In this document: positions 40,566 to 49,243 of the stretch, one piece after another
How positions within the stretch are numbered: the stretch's first letter is position 1
Layout: each line of letters begins with the position of its first letter
NCBI RefSeq assembly: GCF_014656215.1
Contig: NZ_BNBZ01000030.1
Location: forward strand, 1-64,000
DNA length: 64,000 nucleotides
Direction: 5' to 3'
From: Streptomyces zaomyceticus
GTDB taxonomy: Bacteria; Actinomycetota; Actinomycetes; Streptomycetales; Streptomycetaceae
The notes under the pieces: generated by a model
What the model saw: the letters and a program-made list of their open reading frames with translations, nothing else
What the model was told of the DNA's origin: nothing
The model's database searches: none
Made by a program: the position numbers and the translations under genes

Positions 40566-43118
40566 CTACACCTGGTCGTCCGCGAGTTCCGCCACGCCCG
40601 TGATGCGGTGCAGCGGATACGTGCGGACCTCGTCGGCCGTGTGGTCGTAGCCCGTCACGAAACCGCCCTCCACACGGACCGGGGCGATGACCCGCTGACT
40701 CGCCGCGCCCTCCGCGTTCACATAGCCGATCCAGACCGCCGAGCCCGTCATCGCGGCCGCCTGGACCGTCGCCAGGGTCTCCGCCGCCGAGGTGCGCGGC
40801 AGCGTGCCCGCGGCCGTCGGGACGGCCGGCTCCTTGCGCACCGCCGTCGCCGCCCGGTCGCCCGCGCGGATCGCGCGGACCGCCGCGCCCAGCAGGGTCG
40901 CGTCGGGGGCCGGCGGTCCGTCCGGTACCGGGACCGGGGCCGTGCGGGCCCCCGTGCGGTACGCGTCCGCGCGGGTGATCAGGACGTCGCCCTCGGCCGA
41001 CTCGGCGGCCGGCGCGTACCCCATCGACCGCAGTCCTTCGAGCAGCGACGCCGGGTCCGTCTGCGCCGCGAGCACCGTCGGCGCGATCCTGCGGAGGCCC
41101 AGGGACGAGGAGCGGCGGTCCGCCAGGATCTCGCCGAGGACCGTGTCGTCGTCGCAGCGCACATACGCGGACGCCGCGCCCACCCGCAGGTGGCCGTGGC
41201 GCCGTGCCACGTCGTCGACGAGGTACGCGAGCGGCTGCGGGACGGGCGTCCGGGAGTGCGCCTTGAGGAACTCGTGCAGGTCGGTGGCCGTCTGCCCGGA
41301 GTCGAGCGCGCGCCGGACGGATCCGGGCGTGAACCGGTAGACCGTCGCGCCACCCTTCGATTCCACGTCCGCGAGCACGGCGAGCGCGTCGGCCAGCGGG
41401 CGGCGCAGCGGCCCCGGCGCGACCGCCGTCAGGTCGGCCTGGAGGAGTACGTGGTCGACGGCCTCGGGCAGCAGCGGTGCCAGCAGCGTCGCCGCCCTGC
41501 CCGCGGCCACGGTCAGCTCGACGCCCCCGCCCGGTTCGGCGGCGGACGCCGCCTCCGCGAGCGGGAGGTTCAGCAGCGCCCGCGCGGGCCCCGACAGGGC
41601 GCCCCGCCCGGTGAGCCCCAGCAGTTCCGCCTCGGCGAGAGTCCAGCGGGCCAGCCGCGACCGCAGATCGCCGGGCACGTTCCCGGCCTGCGCCTCCGCG
41701 TCCTCCGCGCGGGCCTGCGCCGCTCCCCTCAGCGGCCGTTCCCAGCGGAGCCGGGCGAAGAGCGACTCGGGCTCCACCGCCGAACCCGGCGGCAGGGTCG
41801 CGAGGAGGCCGAGGACCCGGTGCCGGACCTCGGGCGCCGCCGCGCGGTCCAGGTCGGGGCCGAGGACCGAGAGCGTCCGGCCCTTGGCGTCCTGGCCGCC
41901 GACCAGCCCCGGTGTACGGGTCGCGGTGAGCCAGGGCGTGACGAGCACGGCCCAGCGTTCGGCGGGCGGCAGGTCCAGCCAGTCGTCGTAGGCGGGCGTC
42001 GGCGCGTACCGCTCGTCCGCCTCGCCGTCCGAGGCCAGCAGCCCCGCCGCGTAGCAGAGCTCCAGCCAGAAGGCGGCCGTCTCCTCGGGGACGTCGAGGG
42101 CGGCGGCGGTCCGTCTGAGGTCCCGTACGGCCAGACCGCCCGCGCGCAGCACCTGCGGCCCGCCCCGGTCCCAGGACTTCAGCAGCTCCTCGACCGTCGC
42201 GAGCGCCAGCTGTGCCTGCCCGGCCGCCGCGTTGTCCACAACCTGTGGGCGGTACTCGCGCTGCACCCCCAACTCCGGCGCCAGCGGCTCCGGCGCCCGG
42301 TGCGCCCGCCCGCCCCGCAGATGCAGCGCCACCTCGCGCGGCAGCACCATCGTCCGCGGCGACACCGGAAGCAGCAGACCCCGGTCGCGCAGCCAGCGCA
42401 CCGGAGGCGCCGGGTTCGCCGTCACCTCGCCGTACGGCGGACCCCACACCAGCCGGTCGAGCACGGCCAGCGCGTCCGGGGACGCCATGTCGAGGAGCGC
42501 GTCCATCCGGGACCGGTCCGTGAACAGCCCCGTCAGCCCCGCCACCGCCGACACCGGATCGTGCGTCGCGGACAGACCGGCCGCCGCGATGATCTCCTGC
42601 ACCCGGCCCGGCGACATCCCGGACGTCGCCTCGGCCACCGTCGGCCCGAGACCCGTCGGCGACGGGTGCTGCGCCGAAGGCGCGAGCAGCTCCCGCGCCG
42701 TCCGCACCAGCCGCAGCCGGTCGTCCTCGCCCCACACGAGCGCCTGCTCGCGCAGCAGCGCCACCGCGCCCGGCAGCGCCGCCTCGATCTCCGGATCGCC
42801 CTCGGTGCCGGTGAGCAGCGCCAGGAGTACGGGGTACGGGGCGGGGTCCGGGGCCACGGCGAGAGCCTCGGCCGTCTGGAGGGCGAAACGGTCGAGCCGC
42901 TCCAGGGCGCGCACCACCGAACCTCGCGTACCGGCGCGCGTCGCCAGCTGCGTCAGGTCGTTCGGCACGGGGTTCAGCAGGTCGGGCCGTGCCCGCAACA
43001 GCGTGGCGAGCCCCTCGTCGCCCCGGGCGCGCAGCGCCTCGGCGAGTGTGCGGGGCGCCGCGGCGGCGCCAGTTACCTCGGGCACGTGCGCCTCCCGGTC
43101 GAGCTCACCGATCCCCAT
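40566..43118 (-). CDS. XPB/Ssl2 N-terminal-domain-like protein with WYL-type C-terminus
   Basis: An 850-residue protein often annotated as helicase C-terminal or helicase-associated in actinobacteria. It lacks Walker motifs. N-terminal helical repeats (TLAEALRARGDEGLATLLRARPDLLNPVPNDLTQLATRAGTRGSVVRALERL) are followed by winged-helix-like segments and the PF13625-type region near residues 560-700 (VDHVLLQADLTAVAPGPL, YLVDDVARRHGHLRVGAASAYVRCDD). The final ~60 residues (VWIGYVNAEGAASQRVIAPVRVEGGFVTGYDHTADEVRTYPLHRITGV) resemble a WYL ligand-sensing domain. A role with the nearby XPB helicase in repair is inferred from domain sharing and proximity. Confidence 0.85.
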   Translation of the reverse strand: MGIGELDREAHVPEVTGAAAAPRTLAEALRARGDEGLATLLRARPDLLNPVPNDLTQLATRAGTRGSVVRALERLDRFALQTAEALAVAPDPAPYPVLLALLTGTEGDPEIEAALPGAVALLREQALVWGEDDRLRLVRTARELLAPSAQHPSPTGLGPTVAEATSGMSPGRVQEIIAAAGLSATHDPVSAVAGLTGLFTDRSRMDALLDMASPDALAVLDRLVWGPPYGEVTANPAPPVRWLRDRGLLLPVSPRTMVLPREVALHLRGGRAHRAPEPLAPELGVQREYRPQVVDNAAAGQAQLALATVEELLKSWDRGGPQVLRAGGLAVRDLRRTAAALDVPEETAAFWLELCYAAGLLASDGEADERYAPTPAYDDWLDLPPAERWAVLVTPWLTATRTPGLVGGQDAKGRTLSVLGPDLDRAAAPEVRHRVLGLLATLPPGSAVEPESLFARLRWERPLRGAAQARAEDAEAQAGNVPGDLRSRLARWTLAEAELLGLTGRGALSGPARALLNLPLAEAASAAEPGGGVELTVAAGRAATLLAPLLPEAVDHVLLQADLTAVAPGPLRRPLADALAVLADVESKGGATVYRFTPGSVRRALDSGQTATDLHEFLKAHSRTPVPQPLAYLVDDVARRHGHLRVGAASAYVRCDDDTVLGEILADRRSSSLGLRRIAPTVLAAQTDPASLLEGLRSMGYAPAAESAEGDVLITRADAYRTGARTAPVPVPDGPPAPDATLLGAAVRAIRAGDRAATAVRKEPAVPTAAGTLPRTSAAETLATVQAAAMTGSAVWIGYVNAEGAASQRVIAPVRVEGGFVTGYDHTADEVRTYPLHRITGVAELADDQV

Positions 43119-43190
43119 CCGCCCCACGTTAGCCGCTGCGCAGGCGCTAACGTCGGGCCGTACCGGGCGAACCGGCCGTGGAGGGGCATC

Positions 43191-44300
43191 GTGGGGATCG
43201 AGAGCGACCAGTTGGTCTACGACTATCTGAGCCGGGTCGGCGATCTGGCACAGCAACGGCAGCTGCCGGCGAGCGACCGGATGCGGCTGGTGTCGACCCT
43301 CAGGAACGAGATCGACCGCCGCCGTGCCACGCACGGCGAGGAGAGCACCGCGGCGGTACGGAACATCCTCGGCGCGCTCGGCACCCCGGACGAGGTGGTG
43401 GAACGGGCGGAGGGCCCGGGCGCGGCGCCGACACCCCCGGCTCCGCCCTCACCTGCGCCGAAGCAGGCGCGGAAGCCGGTGGGCAAGCCGGTGCCGAAGC
43501 CCCGTGAGGGGGAGCGGCCGAAGGAGCCGTCGAAGGAGCGGACGCGGGAGCGGAAGGGCGTCGGGTGGCTGCCGGGCGCCCGTCGGTCCCGCGACAGGAC
43601 CGCGTCGGCCGAGCCGGTGTCCGGCGGCGTCGAGGGTTCACGCACGGACGGAGCCGTCGCCGACACGACCGGGTTCGACGCGCCGGGCGCCGGCGCGGCC
43701 GGCGACGGCGTGTCGGACTGGTGGCTGCTGGAGGACGCCGCCGAGGGCCTGCCGGGGTTCGTGGGCGGGGTCGAGCGCCCGGACCTGTTCAAGGAGCCCG
43801 TCGCCGACGAGGCCGGGGCCGAGGACGGGGCCGAGGATGCGGCCCCCGCCCCCGGGAAGCGCCGCCGCCTCGCCCGTGTCCTGCTCCGCCGCGGGCCCGG
43901 GGCGACCGAGGCGGCACCGCGGACCGAGGCGGAGCCCGAGGCGGCGCCGGTCTCCCGCCTCCGCCTCGCGAACCCCTTCGTCCTGCTCGCCGCACTGCTC
44001 CTGCTCGGTGGCGCGGCCTTCGGCTCGCTGGTCGCCCTGGCCGCGGGCTGGCTCATCGCGTACGCCTCGCGCCGGCTGACCCCCGGTGAGGTCAGGGCTG
44101 CCGTCCTGGTGATCCCGGGCCTGGCCGCCGCGTCGGGCGTCGCCTGGCTCTGGGGCCGGGTGGAGGGCCGCTGGGGAGCCCCGGTGGCGGCGGGCGGCGA
44201 GGCGATGGGCGCGGCGGTCTCGGAGACCTGGCCCTGGGTGCTCCGCGGCGCGGCCGTCGCCTCGGCCCTGTTCCTCCTCTGGCGCTCCCGCAGACGCTGA
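43191..44300 (+). CDS. HAAS-domain membrane protein
   Basis: A 369-residue protein. The N-terminal ~75 residues (LVYDYLSRVGDLAQQRQLPASDRMRLVSTLRNEIDRRRATHGEESTAAVRNILGALGTPDEVVERA) are a HAAS signalling helical bundle of the kind regulated by PadR-type proteins. A long charged linker of about 190 residues (Pro/Lys/Glu, then Glu/Ala) follows. Three or four hydrophobic segments from about residue 265 close the protein (FVLLAALLLLGGAAFGSLVALAAGWLIAY, AAVLVIPGLAAASGVAWL, WVLRGAAVASALFLLW). GTG 43191. It is divergent from the XPB-N/WYL gene over 72 bases. Confidence 0.75.
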   Translation: MGIESDQLVYDYLSRVGDLAQQRQLPASDRMRLVSTLRNEIDRRRATHGEESTAAVRNILGALGTPDEVVERAEGPGAAPTPPAPPSPAPKQARKPVGKPVPKPREGERPKEPSKERTRERKGVGWLPGARRSRDRTASAEPVSGGVEGSRTDGAVADTTGFDAPGAGAAGDGVSDWWLLEDAAEGLPGFVGGVERPDLFKEPVADEAGAEDGAEDAAPAPGKRRRLARVLLRRGPGATEAAPRTEAEPEAAPVSRLRLANPFVLLAALLLLGGAAFGSLVALAAGWLIAYASRRLTPGEVRAAVLVIPGLAAASGVAWLWGRVEGRWGAPVAAGGEAMGAAVSETWPWVLRGAAVASALFLLWRSRRR

Positions 44301-44703
44301 GCACGGTGTCGCCCCGGCGGCTGCGGGCCCGCCGAACACCGTGTCGGCCCGGGCGGCCCGGCAGGCGCCGAGCACGGTGTCGCTCCGGCGGTCGGACAGC
44401 CGCGCTGAGCCCGGTGTCGGCCCCGCGATCCGGCAGTCCCACCGCGCACGGTCTCGCTCCGGCGGCTGCGGGCCCGCCGAACACCGTGTCGGCCCGGCCG
44501 TTCCGGCAGGGGCCGAGCCTCGTGTCGGCCCGGCGGTTGGGCAGGCGCGCCGAGCCCGGTGTCGGCCCGGCGGCCCGGCAGACCCACCGAGCACCGTGTC
44601 GCCCCCGGCGGGGTCCCGCAGTCGCCCAGTGCCGTCCCGCCCCAGGCCACGGGAGTCTCCGCCTCGGGCCGCTGGAGTCCCGCCGCAGGCCACTGGCGTC
44701 CCC
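44299..44703. repeat. Intergenic tandem array of 35-38-bp units
   Basis: Nine to ten degenerate units of the form GAGCACGGTGTCGGCCCGGCGG plus a 13-16-base variable part start at 44299, 44334, 44370, 44407, 44444, 44479, 44515, 44552, 44589 and 44627. Units 1-4 and 5-8 form a 145-bp higher-order repeat. From about 44640, three shorter units around CAGGCCACGGGAGTC follow. The array fills the space between two convergent genes. No gene is supported in it. Confidence 0.82.
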
Positions 44704-45534
44704 TCAGACCGATGAAACTCCCGCCGTCTCCTCCGTCTCCCGCCCCGCGTGCCACGGTGCCCCCGGCACCACCAGCGGTGACCCCGTCACCGGATCGGGC
44801 ACGACCACCGACCGCAGCCCGAAGACGTCCCGGACGAGCTCCTCCGTCACGATCTTCTCCGGCGGGCCCTCCGCCACCACCCGGCCCGCCTTCATCGCGA
44901 CCAGGTGGTCGGCGTACCGGGCCGCCTGGTTCAGGTCGTGAAGGACGAGGACGACCGTGCGGCCGCGCAGCCGGTTGAGGCGGCGGACCAGGTCGAGGAC
45001 CTCCACCTGGTGGGAGATGTCCAGGTAGGTGGTGGGCTCGTCGAGCAGCAGCAGTTCCGTCTCCTGGGCGAGGGCCATCGCGATCCACACCCGCTGCCGC
45101 TGGCCGCCGGAGAGCGCGTCGACGGGCCGGTCGGCGAGCGCGGCGACGTCCGTGCGCTCCATGGCGTCGGTGACGGCCCGCTCGTCCTCCTCCGACCACT
45201 GCTTCCACCAGGCCTGATGCGGCTGGCGGCCCCGGGAGACCAGGTCGGCGACGGTGATCGCCTCGGGCGCGACGGGGGTCTGCGGGAGCAGTCCGACGGA
45301 GCGGGCGATCCGCTTGGTCGGGAGCTTCGCCAGTTCCTCGCCGTCGAGCAGGACGGAGCCGCCCGCCGGCTTGAGGAGCCGGCCGAGCGCCCGGAGGGTG
45401 GTGGACTTGCCGCAGGCGTTGGGTCCGACGATCACGGTCACCCTGCCGTCGGGGATCGCGAGGTCCAGCTCGTGGACGACGGTGCGGTCCTCGTAGGCGA
45501 GCGTCAGCTCGCGCGCGGTCAGCCTGCTGGTCAT
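44704..45534 (-). CDS. Ferric-siderophore ABC transporter ATP-binding protein
   Basis: A 276-residue FecE/FepC-type ATPase. Walker A VGPNACGKSTTLR, Q-loop LLPQTPVAPEAITVADLVSRGRQPHQ, signature LSGGQRQRVWIAMALAQ, Walker B LLLLDEPTTYLDISHQVEVL and H-loop VLHDLNQAARYADHLVAM are all present. The ATG overlaps the stop of the permease gene (ATGA). A C-terminal tail of about 40 residues (VVVPDPVTGSPLVVPGAPW) is usual for Streptomyces siderophore ATPases. It is the last gene of the three-gene operon. Confidence 0.94.
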   Translation of the reverse strand: MTSRLTARELTLAYEDRTVVHELDLAIPDGRVTVIVGPNACGKSTTLRALGRLLKPAGGSVLLDGEELAKLPTKRIARSVGLLPQTPVAPEAITVADLVSRGRQPHQAWWKQWSEEDERAVTDAMERTDVAALADRPVDALSGGQRQRVWIAMALAQETELLLLDEPTTYLDISHQVEVLDLVRRLNRLRGRTVVLVLHDLNQAARYADHLVAMKAGRVVAEGPPEKIVTEELVRDVFGLRSVVVPDPVTGSPLVVPGAPWHAGRETEETAGVSSV

Positions 45535-46607
45535 GCCTTGCCTTCCGTACGGCTCCGGACGATGAGCCAGATCAGATACGGGGCGCCGACCGCCGCCGTG
45601 AGGACTCCCACCGGCAGTTCGACGGGGGAGAGGAGCCGCCGGCCGAGCAGATCGGCGAGGACGACGACCGCGGCACCGGTGAGCGCCGAGGTGAGCAGCG
45701 GGATCTGCGCGGTGCGGGTCATGCGGCGGGCGATCTGCGGCGCGAGGAGCGCCACGAAGTCGACCGGGCCCGCGACTCCGGTCGCCACGGACGCGAGGAC
45801 GACACCGACCGCGACGAGCCCGAGCCGGACCCGCCCGAGCCGGGCGCCGAGCGCCGTGGCCGTGTCGTCGTCGAGGGAGACGGTCCGCTGGGCGCGGGCC
45901 GCCCACAGCACGGCGGGCAGCAGGAGCAGCAGCGTCCAGCGGAGGGGGGCGGACTCCTCCCAGCCGCGGCCGTTGAGCGAGCCGGTCATCCAGATCTGGG
46001 CCTGCTGGGCGACGAGGAAGTCGCCCTTGGTCATGAAGAGGGTGGTGAGGGACCGCAGCGCGATCGCGAAGCCGATCCCGATGAGGACGAAGCGGGTCGC
46101 GTGCAGCCCGCCGCGCCACGCGAACACGTAGACGAGTGCGGCGGCGAGGACACCGCCGGCGATCGAGAGGTACGGCAGCACGGCGTACGAGCCGATGCCG
46201 AAGGTCATCGCGGCGACGGTGACCGCCCCGGCGCCCTGGCTGATGCCGATGATGTCGGGGCTGGCGAGCGGGTTGCGGGCGACGGTCTGGATGAGGGCGC
46301 CGGCGACGCCGAACGCGGCGCCGACGGCGAGGGCGACGACGAGCCGGGGCTCGCGCAGCTCCTCCACGACGAACGTCGAGGGCGAGGGCTGTCCGAGCAG
46401 GATCCGTACGACCTCGGAGGGGCCGACGAAGCGCTCGCCGACGCAGAGGTACGCGACGGAGGACGCGGCGAGGAGCAGCAGCAGGCCCGCGGCGACGAAC
46501 GCCGAGCGCCGGTGGACCAGGAAGCTGGCGCCCCGGGCGCGGACGAGCCCGTACCCGGCGGGTCGCGGTCCGGCCTTCGCGGGACGGGGGACGGTGGTCG
46601 CACTCAC
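45531..46607 (-). CDS. Ferric-siderophore ABC transporter permease 2 (FecCD family)
   Basis: A 358-residue FecCD permease with 9-10 membrane segments. It includes the family patterns REPRLVVALAVGAAFGVAGALIQTVARNPLASPDIIGISQGAGAVTVAAM, RFVLIGIGFAIALRSLTTLFM, IWMTGSLNGRGW, VALLAPQIARRMT and the terminal ELPVGVLTAAVGAPYLIWLIVR. GTG 46607 overlaps the stop of permease 1. It forms the heterodimeric channel with the preceding gene. No substrate-binding lipoprotein gene lies in the operon, so it must be encoded elsewhere. Confidence 0.92.
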   Translation of the reverse strand: MSATTVPRPAKAGPRPAGYGLVRARGASFLVHRRSAFVAAGLLLLLAASSVAYLCVGERFVGPSEVVRILLGQPSPSTFVVEELREPRLVVALAVGAAFGVAGALIQTVARNPLASPDIIGISQGAGAVTVAAMTFGIGSYAVLPYLSIAGGVLAAALVYVFAWRGGLHATRFVLIGIGFAIALRSLTTLFMTKGDFLVAQQAQIWMTGSLNGRGWEESAPLRWTLLLLLPAVLWAARAQRTVSLDDDTATALGARLGRVRLGLVAVGVVLASVATGVAGPVDFVALLAPQIARRMTRTAQIPLLTSALTGAAVVVLADLLGRRLLSPVELPVGVLTAAVGAPYLIWLIVRSRTEGKA

Positions 46608-47608
46608 GCGGGCACCGCCTTCCGGCGTACGAGAGTGACCAGGAACGGCACCCCGATCAGCGCCGTCATCACCCCGGCGGGCACCTCGCCCGGCGGGAAC
46701 ACGATCCGCCCGGCGACATCCGCGACGAGCAGCATCACCGGGCCGGTGATCGCGGCCATCGGCAGCACCCAGCGGTGGTCGGAGCCGACGACGGCCCGTG
46801 CGATGTGCGGGACGGCGAGGCCGACGAAGGCGATGGGTCCGGCGGCGGCCACGCCCGCGCCGGTGAGGACGGTCGCACCGATCCCGCCCACGATCCGTAC
46901 CGTCGCGACCCGCTGCCCGAGCCCCTTGGCGACGTCCTCGCCGAGCGCGAGCGCGTCGAGCCCGCGTGCCACGGAGATCACGAGGACCGCGCCGAGCAGC
47001 AGGAAGGGCCAGATCTGTCCGACGATCTGGGCGTCGCGCCCGTCGAGGGAGCCGATCTGCCAGAACCGGAACTCGTCGAGCGCGGAGGCCTTGGTGGTGA
47101 GGATGCCGGTGGTGACGGAGAGCAGCAGTGCGTTGATCGCGGCACCGCCGAGCGCCAGCTTCACGGGGGTGGCCCCGCCGCGCCCGCTGGAGGCGACGGC
47201 GTGGACGGCGACCGCGGCGAGCGCGGCGCCCGCGAAGGCGAACCACACGTATCCGGTGAGGGTGTGCACCCCGAAGAAGGCGATGGCGAGGACGACGCCG
47301 ACGGAGGAGCCCTGGCTGATGCCGAGGATGCCGGGGTCGGCGATCGGGTTGCGGGTGATGCCCTGGAGGGCGGTGCCGGCGAGCGCGAGCGCCGCGCCGA
47401 CCATCAGCCCGATGAGGGTGCGGGGGACGCGGAGCTGCCGTACGACCTCGGCGTCGGGGCTCGTACCGCCGTGCAGCAGGGCGTCGAGGACCGTGGAGGG
47501 GGCGATGGCGCGGGCGCCGACGGCGAGGCTGAGGAGGACGGCGAGGAGCAGGGCGACGAGAGCCGCCGAGGTCGCGAGGACCCGTCTGGAACGGAAAGCG
47601 GCTGGCAT
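46604..47608 (-). CDS. Ferric-siderophore ABC transporter permease 1 (FecCD family)
   Basis: A 334-residue permease: LRVPRTLIGLMVGAALALAGTALQGITRNPIADPGILGISQGSSVGVVLAIAF, KLALGGAAINALLLSVTTGIL, FRFWQIGSLDGRD, GPIAFVGLAVPHIARAVVGSDHRW and EVPAGVMTALIGVPFLVTLVRR give the FecCD fold. ATG 47608 is used; the open frame continues to 47746, but those residues are Arg/Pro-rich and unlike the family. It is the first gene of the operon, with an iron-box-like site at 47720-47739, 112 bases upstream. Confidence 0.9.
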   Translation of the reverse strand: MPAAFRSRRVLATSAALVALLLAVLLSLAVGARAIAPSTVLDALLHGGTSPDAEVVRQLRVPRTLIGLMVGAALALAGTALQGITRNPIADPGILGISQGSSVGVVLAIAFFGVHTLTGYVWFAFAGAALAAVAVHAVASSGRGGATPVKLALGGAAINALLLSVTTGILTTKASALDEFRFWQIGSLDGRDAQIVGQIWPFLLLGAVLVISVARGLDALALGEDVAKGLGQRVATVRIVGGIGATVLTGAGVAAAGPIAFVGLAVPHIARAVVGSDHRWVLPMAAITGPVMLLVADVAGRIVFPPGEVPAGVMTALIGVPFLVTLVRRKAVPA

Positions 47609-47719
47609 CAGGACCCATCGAGTGGTGCGGGGTGTCCGGCGGTGCGGGGTACCGGGCTGTGCCGGGTGCCGGGCGACGCGGGTGCCGGACGGTACGGGTG
47701 TCGGACGGTGCGGGTTCGG

Positions 47720-47739
47720 TAAGGCTTGGCTCAGTGTAA
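47720..47739. promoter_or_regulatory. Degenerate iron box (DmdR1/IdeR type)
   Basis: TAAGGCTTGGCTCAGTGTAA matches 12 of 19 positions of the actinobacterial iron-box consensus TTAGGTTAGGCTCACCTAA. It lies in the gap between the siderophore transporter and a HAD gene. Iron-dependent repression of the transporter is expected. Confidence 0.55.
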
Positions 47740-47781
47740 GCAGCACCCATATTCGAACACCTGGGCCGGAGGTCCCCCAGA

Positions 47782-48435
47782 ATGGCTCTTATGACGACCT
47801 CCGCGACCACGCCCCCGACCCCGCCCACGCCCGCGCCGACCGTCGGCTTCGACCTCGATCTGACGCTGATCGACACCCGCCCCGGCATCAAGGCCGCCTG
47901 GCAGGCCTTCTCGGCCGAGACCGGCGTGCCGGTCGACGCGGACCTCGTCGTCAGCCGTCTCGGCCCGCCGCTGGAGCACGAGATGGCGCACTGGGTCCCC
48001 GAGGAGCGGGTCACGGAGATGGTGGCCCGCTACCGGGCGCTCTACCCGGCGTACGCGATCGAGCCCTCGGCGCCGATGCCGGGCGCCCGGGATGCGATTC
48101 AGGCCGTTCGTGAGGCGGGCGGCCGCACCGTCGTCGTCACCGCGAAGAACGGCCCGCACGCCGAGCTGCACCTCGCGCACCTCGGCATCGAGCCGGACGC
48201 CGTCGTCGGCGGCCTGTGGGCCGAGGGCAAGGCGGAGGCCCTGAGCGCCCACGGCGCCCAGGTGTACGTCGGGGACCACGTCGGTGACGTCCGCGGCGCC
48301 GCGACGGCGGGCGCCGTCTCGGTGGCCGTCGCCACCGGACCGTGCGCCCCCGAGGAGCTCCAGGAGGCCGGCGCGGACGTGGTCCTGAACGACCTGACGG
48401 ACTTCCGCCGCTGGTGGGAGGGCTACCTGGCCTGA
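47782..48435 (+). CDS. HAD-superfamily phosphatase
   Basis: A 217-residue hydrolase. The nucleophile motif is GFDLDLTLIDTRPGI (DxDxT), with a helical cap, then VVVTAKNGPHAELHLAHLG (motif II/III with Lys), AEGKAEAL and the acidic VYVGDHVGDVRGAATAG. The type resembles phosphoglycolate/phosphoserine-like phosphatases. ATG 47782 has GGAGG about 10 bases upstream; ATG 47791 is an alternative. Its 3' end overlaps the convergent membrane-protein gene by 13 bases. Confidence 0.87.
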   Translation: MALMTTSATTPPTPPTPAPTVGFDLDLTLIDTRPGIKAAWQAFSAETGVPVDADLVVSRLGPPLEHEMAHWVPEERVTEMVARYRALYPAYAIEPSAPMPGARDAIQAVREAGGRTVVVTAKNGPHAELHLAHLGIEPDAVVGGLWAEGKAEALSAHGAQVYVGDHVGDVRGAATAGAVSVAVATGPCAPEELQEAGADVVLNDLTDFRRWWEGYLA

Positions 48436-48701
48436 ACCGGCGCGGCCGCGCCGCTCCGGGCCTGCCGTCGCTGGGCCGCGATCGAGCGGAGCACTCCGGC
48501 GGCGGCGACGGCGAATCCGACGCCCATCAGCATGGAGACGGTGTACGCCACCGTGGGGAACGGGTCCGTGCCGAGGAACAGCGGAGCCACGGTGACCAGG
48601 GTCGCCACGGCGCCGATCGCGAAGAGGACGACACCGGCCTTGACGAGGCCGTCACCCGGAGCGCTGTCGTTCGCCTGTGCGGCAGGGGTTTCACTACGCA
48701 T
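48423..48701 (-). CDS. Small two-helix membrane protein
   Basis: A 92-residue protein with segments LVKAGVVLFAIGAVATLVTVAPLFL and PTVAYTVSMLMGVGFAVAAAGVL, then an Arg/Gln-rich cytosolic tail. ATG 48701. No family is recognised. It overlaps the end of the HAD gene on the opposite strand. Confidence 0.68.
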   Translation of the reverse strand: MRSETPAAQANDSAPGDGLVKAGVVLFAIGAVATLVTVAPLFLGTDPFPTVAYTVSMLMGVGFAVAAAGVLRSIAAQRRQARSGAAAPVQAR

Positions 48702-48780
48702 CCGGCCAGGGTAGTTCCCAGGCCGAAGGAACACATCGGCGACGTCTTGTCACCGGCCTCCGGACCATTAGCCTGGTGCG

Positions 48781-48798
48781 GCGGGTCGGTCGACCCGC
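48781..48798. promoter_or_regulatory. 8-bp inverted repeat before the cold-shock gene
   Basis: GCGGGTCG-GT-CGACCCGC is a perfect dyad 42 bases before the GTG start of the cold-shock protein. It could be an operator or a leader hairpin; cold-shock leaders are often structured. Three GAGGAC repeats follow and supply the ribosome site. Confidence 0.5.
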
Positions 48799-48840
48799 TG
48801 TTTGCTATCCCCATCGACGAGGACGAGGACGAGGACAGAC

Positions 48841-49224
48841 GTGCCTACCGGCAAGGTCAAATGGTTCAACAGCGAGAAGGGCTTCGGCTTTCTCTCCCGC
48901 GACGACGGCGGCGACGTCTTCGTCCACTCGTCGGTGCTCCCTGCCGGAGTCGACGCCCTGAAGCCGGGGCAGCGGGTCGAGTTCGGGGTTGTCGCAGGCC
49001 AGCGCGGCGACCAGGCACTGTCCGTCACGATCCTCGACCCGACCCCGTCCGTCGCCGCGGCGCAGCGCCGTAAGCCCGACGAACTGGCGTCCATCGTGCA
49101 GGACCTGACGACGCTCCTGGAGAACATCACCCCGATGCTGGAGCGCGGCCGCTACCCCGACAAGGCGCAGGGCGCCAAGATCGCGGGCCTGCTGCGCGCG
49201 GTCGCCGACCAGCTGGACGTGTAG
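48841..49224 (+). CDS. Cold-shock-domain protein with C-terminal extension
   Basis: A 127-residue protein. The first ~67 residues are a cold-shock domain with both RNA-binding motifs, KGFGFLSRDD (RNP1) and DVFVHSSVL (RNP2), after the standard TGKVKWFNSE. Instead of ending near residue 67, it continues with a ~60-residue helical tail (RRKPDELASIVQDLTTLLENITPMLERGRYPDKAQGAKIAGLLRAVADQLDV), seen in a subset of actinobacterial CspB/ScoF-type proteins. It binds single-stranded RNA/DNA. GTG 48841. Confidence 0.92.
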   Translation: MPTGKVKWFNSEKGFGFLSRDDGGDVFVHSSVLPAGVDALKPGQRVEFGVVAGQRGDQALSVTILDPTPSVAAAQRRKPDELASIVQDLTTLLENITPMLERGRYPDKAQGAKIAGLLRAVADQLDV

Positions 49225-49243
49225 GACCGCCCTCCGGGGCCCC

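Noticed and set aside
40113..43190. Very long plus-strand frame running into the HAAS-domain gene
   Set aside because: Only the part from GTG 43191 has protein-like sequence; the rest is antisense to the XPB-N/WYL gene.
44299..44703. CRISPR array
   Set aside because: Units are degenerate, variable parts are only 13-16 bases and themselves repeated, and there are no cas genes.
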